Source of the DNA: Bordetella genomosp. 5
Lineage (GTDB): Bacteria > Pseudomonadota > Gammaproteobacteria > Burkholderiales > Burkholderiaceae_B
Length of the DNA stretch: 64,000 nucleotides
Direction of reading: 5' to 3'
Assembly (NCBI RefSeq): GCF_002261475.1
Contig: NZ_NEVN01000009.1
Coordinates: 1 to 64,000 of the forward strand
The translations under genes and the position numbers were made by a program. Of the stretch, positions 59,172 through 64,000 are shown piece by piece; positions within the stretch are counted from its first letter, which is position 1, and every line of letters starts with the position of its first letter. The notes beneath the pieces are model-generated. The model worked only from the letters and a program-made list of their open reading frames with translations, made no database searches and was not told the DNA's origin.

Positions 59172-60089
59172 ATGTCGCATCGCATCCTCACCGGCACCGC
59201 CTCCTGGACCGACCCCACCCTGCTGGCGTGCGGGCGCTTCTATCCGCCCGACGCCCGCGACGCCGCCAGCCGCCTGCGTTTCTACGCCTCGCGCTTCAGG
59301 ATGGTCGAGGCCGACGCGGGGTTCTACGCCCTGCCCGACCCCACCCTGACCCACACCTGGACGCAGCGCACACCGCCCGGTTTTGTGTTCAACATCAAGG
59401 CCTTCCGGCTGTTCACCGGCCATGCCACGCCGGTGGCGGCGCTGCCGCGCGAGATGCGGCGCGACCTGGCGCTCGATGACGCCCCGCGCGATGCCGTGCT
59501 GTACGACAACCAGATTCCCGACGACTGGATGCGCGAGCTGTGGCAACGGCAGTTGATCGCGCTCGAGCCGTTGCGCCAGTCCGGCCAGTTCGGCGCGCTG
59601 CATCTGCAGTTCGCGCCGTGGGTGCGGCGCGATGCGCGTGGCCGGGCGCGCGTGCAGGCCGCGGTCCGGCACGCGAGCGACGTGCTGACCAGCGTGGAGT
59701 TTCGCCATCGCAGCTGGTTCGACGGCGCCGCGGCGTGCCGCGACACGCTCGCCTTCGAACGCGAGCTCGGCGTGGTGCACACGGTCGTCGATGCGCCGCA
59801 GGGCTTCGACAACACCGTGCCCGACATCTGGGAAGCCAGTCACGACGCGCTGGCGCTGGTGCGCCTGCATGGCCGCAACAGCGCGGCCTGGAACAATCGC
59901 GCCGGGGCGTCGTCGTCGCGCTTTCAGTATGAGTATTCGCCCGAAGAGATCGCGGACCTGGCCCGCCGCATCGCCGAGCTGTCGCGGCGCACGCGGCAGA
60001 CGCATGTGGTGCTCAACACCAATTACCAGGACCAGGGCATGACGAATGCGGCCAATCTGAATCGCGCGCTTGCGTTGCAGCCGGTGTGA
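59172..60089 (+). CDS. DUF72 family protein (YecE-like)
   Basis: A 305-residue DUF72 protein with a TIM-barrel fold. Typical features are the N-terminal GTASWTDPTL, FYPPDARDAASRLRFYASRF, FNIKAFRLFTGH and the C-terminal VRLHGRNSAAWN. Function is unknown; homologues bind metal or sugar-like ligands. The N-terminal ATG lacks a clear Shine-Dalgarno. Divergent from the helicase gene and convergent with the MocR gene. Confidence 0.88.
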   Translation: MSHRILTGTASWTDPTLLACGRFYPPDARDAASRLRFYASRFRMVEADAGFYALPDPTLTHTWTQRTPPGFVFNIKAFRLFTGHATPVAALPREMRRDLALDDAPRDAVLYDNQIPDDWMRELWQRQLIALEPLRQSGQFGALHLQFAPWVRRDARGRARVQAAVRHASDVLTSVEFRHRSWFDGAAACRDTLAFERELGVVHTVVDAPQGFDNTVPDIWEASHDALALVRLHGRNSAAWNNRAGASSSRFQYEYSPEEIADLARRIAELSRRTRQTHVVLNTNYQDQGMTNAANLNRALALQPV

Positions 60090-60148
60090 CGGCCAGCCCC
60101 GGCACAAGTGCGGCGCAAACGCGGCGCGGGCGCTGCGCGGGCGCGGCG

Positions 60149-61660
60149 CTACGCCGCGGTACGCGCGGCCGCCGGTGCGTCGGCGCGTGACGCGGGCCCG
60201 CGGCGTGCCACCTCGGCAAGGCTGTCCAGCACAATCTCGAACTTGCGTGCGATCTGGTTCTCCGGAACGCAGGCATACCCGAGCAGCAGGCCGTGGCGCA
60301 CGGGCTCGCCGGCCGTGTAGTAGCGCGACAGCGCGCGCGTGAGCACGCCCCGCTCGCGCGCCACGTCGACCACGGCGGAGTCGTCCATGTCGGGCGGCAG
60401 GTTCAGCACCAGGTGCAGCCCCGCATCGCTCGAATCGCGATGCAGCCAGCCCGCGCCCAGCCGGCGGTCGATCAGGTTCACCAGAATGGCGCGGCGGCGC
60501 CCGTACAGCATGCGCATGCGACGGATGTGCGCCGCATAATGGCCTTCGGAGATGAACGTGGCGAGCGCCGCGTGCGTCATCAGATGGCCCTCGCGATAGA
60601 GCTCGGCGTGGGCCGCCTGGAAGGCCGGCGCGAGCATCTTAGGCAACACCAGATAGCCCACGCGCAGACCGGGATACAGCGTCTTGCTGAACGTGCCCAT
60701 GTAGATCACCGGCGCATCGGCCTCCAGGCCCTGCAGCGATGAAATCGGGCGGCCCGAGAAACGGAACTCGCTGTCGTAGTCGTCTTCGATGATCCAGCTG
60801 CCCCAGCCCCGCGCCAGGGCCAGCAGCTGGCGCCGGCGCGCCAGCGACATCACCGAGCCGAGCGGATACTGATGCGACGGCGTGACGAAAATGAACCGCG
60901 GCGGCACCGCCACCGGCTCGCTGGGCAGGCGCATGCCCTCCTCGTCCACCGGCAGCCCTTCGGTGCGAATCCCGTTGGCGGTGAGCACCGTGCGCGCGCC
61001 CCAATAGCCGGGATTCTCGATCCAGGCCGTGTCGCCCGCGCCGCCCAGCATGCGGGTGGTGAGATCGATGGCCTGGTGCGAGCCTTCGGTGATGATGATC
61101 TGGTCGGGATCGCAATCGACCGAGCGCGTCAGCGCGAGGTATTGCGCCAGCGCCTCGCGCAGGGCGGGCAGCCCGCCGCCATAGGCGTAGGTCAGCAGAT
61201 CGGGGGTGGGCTTGCGCCAGAGTGCGCTGAAGATGCGGCCGAACTTGCGATGCGGAAACTCGGTCACGTCCGGCACGCCCGGCATGAACGCGCCCCACTG
61301 AAACGGCGAGGCCGAGGCGCCGTGCACGATGCGCGCGCCGCGCTCGGACAGCGCCGCGTGCCCGCGCGGCACATCGGTGTGCCGTTTGCTGCGGCCTGCC
61401 GACAAAAAGGTGTCGGGCAGCGTGTCGGTCACGAAGGTGCCGTTGCCCTGCCGGCTGCGCGTGTAGCCCTCGGCCTGCAGCTGGCTATAGACGTGGACCA
61501 CCGTGTTGCGCGCGATGGCGAGCTCGGTGGCGAGATCGCGCGAGGCCGGCAGCCGGGTGTCACCGGCGAGCGTGCCATCGAGGATGGCCTCGCGCAGCGC
61601 GCGGTAGAGCCGCTGGTTCATCGGCCCGTCGGTTACGTCCCCGAGCCTGAGCTGCAGCAT
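60149..61660 (-). CDS. MocR/GabR-type regulator of gab genes
   Basis: A 503-residue MocR regulator: an N-terminal GntR winged helix (RLYRALREAILDGTL, LPASRDLATELAIARNTVVHVYSQLQAEGY) joined to a fold type I aminotransferase domain with the PLP lysine in MGTFSKTLYPG. In GabR the domain binds PLP and GABA and activates gabTD. The divergent neighbours here are gabT and gabD, which supports the GabR role. The start is the ATG at 61660; a TTG seven codons upstream is less likely. A direct-repeat operator lies in the intergenic region. Confidence 0.92.
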   Translation of the reverse strand: MLQLRLGDVTDGPMNQRLYRALREAILDGTLAGDTRLPASRDLATELAIARNTVVHVYSQLQAEGYTRSRQGNGTFVTDTLPDTFLSAGRSKRHTDVPRGHAALSERGARIVHGASASPFQWGAFMPGVPDVTEFPHRKFGRIFSALWRKPTPDLLTYAYGGGLPALREALAQYLALTRSVDCDPDQIIITEGSHQAIDLTTRMLGGAGDTAWIENPGYWGARTVLTANGIRTEGLPVDEEGMRLPSEPVAVPPRFIFVTPSHQYPLGSVMSLARRRQLLALARGWGSWIIEDDYDSEFRFSGRPISSLQGLEADAPVIYMGTFSKTLYPGLRVGYLVLPKMLAPAFQAAHAELYREGHLMTHAALATFISEGHYAAHIRRMRMLYGRRRAILVNLIDRRLGAGWLHRDSSDAGLHLVLNLPPDMDDSAVVDVARERGVLTRALSRYYTAGEPVRHGLLLGYACVPENQIARKFEIVLDSLAEVARRGPASRADAPAAARTAA

Positions 61661-61682
61661 GTCGCCGACGATGGACCTCAAT

Positions 61683-61715
61683 TGGTTCTACCTGATTTGT
61701 AAAAGTGGTTCCTAC
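61683..61715 (+). promoter_or_regulatory. Direct repeats, probable MocR operator
   Basis: TGGTTCTAC (61683-61691) and TGGTTCCTAC (61706-61715) are direct repeats with starts 23 bp apart, about two helical turns. They lie between divergent mocR and gabT. MocR regulators bind direct repeats as dimers, so this is the likely site for autorepression and gabTD activation. Confidence 0.6.
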
Positions 61716-61823
61716 GGATGGGGCCATCTTAGCATTAAAGTATCGCCATCCCCGCCCTGTCGGGCGATACGAATCCTGTCTGCCGCGACCGCGGCGCCGT
61801 CCCTGCTGCCATTCGAGGCCGTA

Positions 61824-63086
61824 ATGAAAAATCGTGATCTGAATACCCGCCGTGCGCTCGCCACTCCCCGTGGCGTGGGCGTGATGTGTGACTTCTACGC
61901 CGTGCGCGCCGAAAACTCGACGCTGTGGGATGCGGAAGGCAAGGAATACATCGACTTCGCCGGCGGCATCGCCGTGCTGAACACCGGCCACCGTCACCCC
62001 AAGGTCAAGGCCGCGATCGCCGCCCAGCTCGACAACTTCACGCACACCGCCTACCAGATCGTGCCTTACGAGGGCTACGTCGCCCTGGCCGAGCGCATCA
62101 ATGCGCTGGCCCCGATCGAAGGCCTGAAGAAGACCGCCTTCTTCACCACGGGCGTCGAAGCCGTCGAAAACGCCGTGAAGATCGCGCGTGCCGCCACCGG
62201 CCGCTCGGGCGTCATCGCCTTCTCCGGCTCGTTCCATGGCCGCACGATGATGGGCATGGCGCTGACCGGCAAGGTCGCTCCGTACAAGCTGTCCTTCGGC
62301 CCGATGCCGGCCGACGTGTTCCACGTGCCCTTCCCCAACGCCACCCAGGACATCAGCGTGGCTGATTCGCTCAAGGCGCTGGATCTGCTCTTCAAGGTCG
62401 ACATCGATCCGAAGCGCGTGGCCGCGATCATCATCGAGCCCGTGCAAGGTGAAGGCGGCTTCAACGTGACCCCGCCGGAGCTGTTCGTCGCGCTGCGCAA
62501 GGTGTGCGACGAGCACGGCATCATGCTGATCGCCGACGAAGTGCAGACCGGCTTCGCCCGCACCGGCAAGCTGTTCGCCATGCAACATCACACGGTCCAG
62601 GCGGACCTCATCACGATGGCCAAGAGCCTGGGCGGCGGCATGCCGATCTCGGGTGTGGTCGGCCGCGCCGACGTGATGGACGGCCCGGCCGCGGGCGGCC
62701 TGGGCGGCACCTACGCCGGCAACCCGCTGGCCGTCGCCGCCGCGCACGCCGTGCTCGACGTGATCGAAGAAGAGAAGCTGTGCGAACGCGCCGAAACGCT
62801 CGGCCGCCGCCTGAAAGACCGCATGGAAGCCCTGCGTACCAAGGTGCCCGCCATCGCCGACGTGCGTGGCCTGGGCTCGATGGTCGCGGTGGAGCTCAAC
62901 GATGCCGACGGCAAGCCCGACGCCGAAGCCGTCAAGCGCGTTCAGCAGAAGGCCATCGAGCGTGGCCTCATCCTGCTAAGCTGCGGTGTGTATGGCAACG
63001 TCCTGCGCTTCCTGTATCCGCTGACGATTCCGGACGCCCAGTTCGATCGCGCCCTGGACATCCTGGCCGACGCACTGGTCGCCTGA
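61824..63086 (+). CDS. gabT: 4-aminobutyrate aminotransferase
   Basis: A 420-residue class III aminotransferase that converts GABA and 2-oxoglutarate to succinate semialdehyde and glutamate. Seen: FTTGVEAVENAVKIAR (cofactor phosphate), FSGSFHGRTMMGMALTG, EPVQGEGGFNV, ADEVQTGFARTGK, and Lys267 in MAKSLGGG, which binds PLP. GAGG precedes the ATG at 61824. It is followed by gabD after a hairpin. Control by the divergent MocR regulator is likely. Confidence 0.96.
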   Translation: MKNRDLNTRRALATPRGVGVMCDFYAVRAENSTLWDAEGKEYIDFAGGIAVLNTGHRHPKVKAAIAAQLDNFTHTAYQIVPYEGYVALAERINALAPIEGLKKTAFFTTGVEAVENAVKIARAATGRSGVIAFSGSFHGRTMMGMALTGKVAPYKLSFGPMPADVFHVPFPNATQDISVADSLKALDLLFKVDIDPKRVAAIIIEPVQGEGGFNVTPPELFVALRKVCDEHGIMLIADEVQTGFARTGKLFAMQHHTVQADLITMAKSLGGGMPISGVVGRADVMDGPAAGGLGGTYAGNPLAVAAAHAVLDVIEEEKLCERAETLGRRLKDRMEALRTKVPAIADVRGLGSMVAVELNDADGKPDAEAVKRVQQKAIERGLILLSCGVYGNVLRFLYPLTIPDAQFDRALDILADALVA

Positions 63087-63104
63087 TCGACATCTGACAC
63101 GACG

Positions 63105-63138
63105 CGCGGGGTGGGTGCTCCCACCCCGCGTTTGTTTT
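63105..63138 (+). terminator. Hairpin with T-rich tail between gabT and gabD
   Basis: A perfect 11-bp stem (63105-63115 with 63120-63130) and a 4-base loop are followed by TTTGTTTT. It looks like a terminator, yet gabD lies only 15 bp downstream, so it may reduce read-through or shape the gabT/gabD ratio. Confidence 0.7.
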
Positions 63139-63152
63139 CAAAGGAGAATTTC

Positions 63153-64000
63153 ATGTCCTTGACCAAGACGCTCGCGCGCCCCGACCTGCTGCGCGAAGCC
63201 TGCTACATCGACGGCAAGTGGGTGGCCGCCTCCGGCGCCAGCATTCCGGTGGACAACCCCTCGACGGGCAAGACCATCGTGTCCGTGCCCAAGCTGGGCC
63301 GCAAGGAAACCGAACAGGCCATCGCCGCCGCCGAGCGCGCGCTGCCCGCCTGGTCCGCCAAGACCGGCAAGGAACGCGCCGCGATCCTGCTGAAGTGGGC
63401 CAACCTGATGATGGCGAACCAGCAAGACCTGGCCACCATCATGACCTCGGAGCAGGGCAAGCCCCACCCCGAAGCCGCCGGCGAAATCGCCTACGCCGCG
63501 TCCTTCCTCGAGTGGTTCTCCGAAGAAGCCAAGCGCATCGACGGCGACGTCCTGACCAGCCCCAAGGCCGGTCAGCGCCTGATGGTGCTCAAGCAGCCCA
63601 TCGGCGTCACCGCCGCCATCACGCCCTGGAACTTCCCGGCCGCGATGATCACCCGCAAGGTCGGCCCCGCGCTGGCCGCCGGCTGCACCATGGTGGTCAA
63701 GCCCGCCCAACAGACGCCGCTCACCGCGCTGGCGCTGGCCGTGCTGGCCGAAGAAGCCGGCGTGCCGGCCGGCGTGTTCCACGTCATCACCGGCAGCTCG
63801 CGCGATATCGGCGGAGCGCTGTGCGAGAGCGACGTCGTGCGCAAGCTCAGCTTCACCGGCTCCACCGAAGTGGGCCGCACGCTGATGGAACAGTGCGCGC
63901 CGACCATCAAGAAGCTGTCGCTCGAGCTGGGCGGCAACGCGCCCTTCATCGTGTTTGACGACGCCGATCTCGACCGCGCGGTCGACGGCATTCTGGCATC
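63153..64000 (+). CDS. gabD: Succinate-semialdehyde dehydrogenase, partial
   Basis: The first 282 residues of an NAD(P)-dependent succinate-semialdehyde dehydrogenase; the gene runs off the right edge. Seen: ITPWNFPAAMITRK for the cofactor region, the glycine motif FTGSTEVGR, and Glu258 in SLELGGNAPF, the general base. The catalytic cysteine would lie near residue 292, outside the window. AAGGAGAA precedes the ATG. It completes the GABA shunt by oxidising succinate semialdehyde to succinate, with gabT upstream. Confidence 0.95.
   Translation, partial: MSLTKTLARPDLLREACYIDGKWVAASGASIPVDNPSTGKTIVSVPKLGRKETEQAIAAAERALPAWSAKTGKERAAILLKWANLMMANQQDLATIMTSEQGKPHPEAAGEIAYAASFLEWFSEEAKRIDGDVLTSPKAGQRLMVLKQPIGVTAAITPWNFPAAMITRKVGPALAAGCTMVVKPAQQTPLTALALAVLAEEAGVPAGVFHVITGSSRDIGGALCESDVVRKLSFTGSTEVGRTLMEQCAPTIKKLSLELGGNAPFIVFDDADLDRAVDGILA

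Noticed and set aside
61718-61735. Sigma-54-like ATGGGGCCATCTTAGCA before gabT
   Set aside because: GG-N10-GC is present but the other consensus positions match poorly, and MocR/GabR systems normally act with sigma-70.

Overview
The window is a high-GC chromosomal segment with the gene content of a Burkholderiales betaproteobacterium, most likely Alcaligenaceae (Bordetella/Achromobacter-like). The support is earP next to an elongation factor P with Arg32, the DUF2863, DUF1178, DUF2968 and DUF3613 families, separate acnA and acnB genes, and a compact tad locus. The family-level placement is inference; no rRNA or marker phylogeny could be run.

Layout. 1-1220 has no convincing gene. It holds a strong leftward promoter with an rRNA-type leader (hairpin plus boxA-like element), so an rRNA operon may lie just left of base 1, and then several simple repeat arrays. 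1221-9603 carries a DUF1127 protein and two LysR regulators, an acetyl-CoA hydrolase/CoA-transferase divergent from its probable regulator, a large MscS-type channel, and two small secreted proteins of unknown function. 9927-12772 carries TauE/SafE and EamA membrane proteins, a MazG-like pyrophosphohydrolase and a DEDDh exonuclease. 13008-22799 is framed by acnB and acnA, which share an identical 21-bp palindromic operator; between them lie a probably Fur-controlled TonB receptor, an SLT-type lipoprotein and a class II aldolase. 22939-28377 holds a DODA-type dioxygenase, DUF2863, earP-efp, DUF1178 and DUF2968.

28524-42510 is a leftward Flp/Tad pilus locus: flp, tadV, two TadE-like genes, cpaB, cpaC, tadZ, tadA, tadB, tadC, tadD, DUF3613 and a TadG-like protein, ending in a sigma-54 activator. 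Its secretin gene, cpaC, carries a one-base frameshift, and one tadE lacks a normal start codon. Next come an MHYT sensor and a three-gene module (43942-48404): a two-partner-secretion-type outer membrane transporter, a glycine-rich repeat lipoprotein behind a near-consensus sigma-54 promoter, and a MarR regulator. No classical exoprotein partner is present, so this module is the best candidate for an undescribed system. 48626-54971 is a complete yej-like peptide ABC transporter operon. The right end holds a thermonuclease, CorA, a UvrD/Rep helicase, DUF72, and a MocR regulator divergent from gabT-gabD; gabD runs off the window.

Links between parts. The shared operator suggests joint control of both aconitases. 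The sigma-54 activator and the sigma-54 promoter could connect Tad pili with the glycine-rich surface module, although this is not proven. The MocR gene and the gabTD genes form a classical GABA-use unit.
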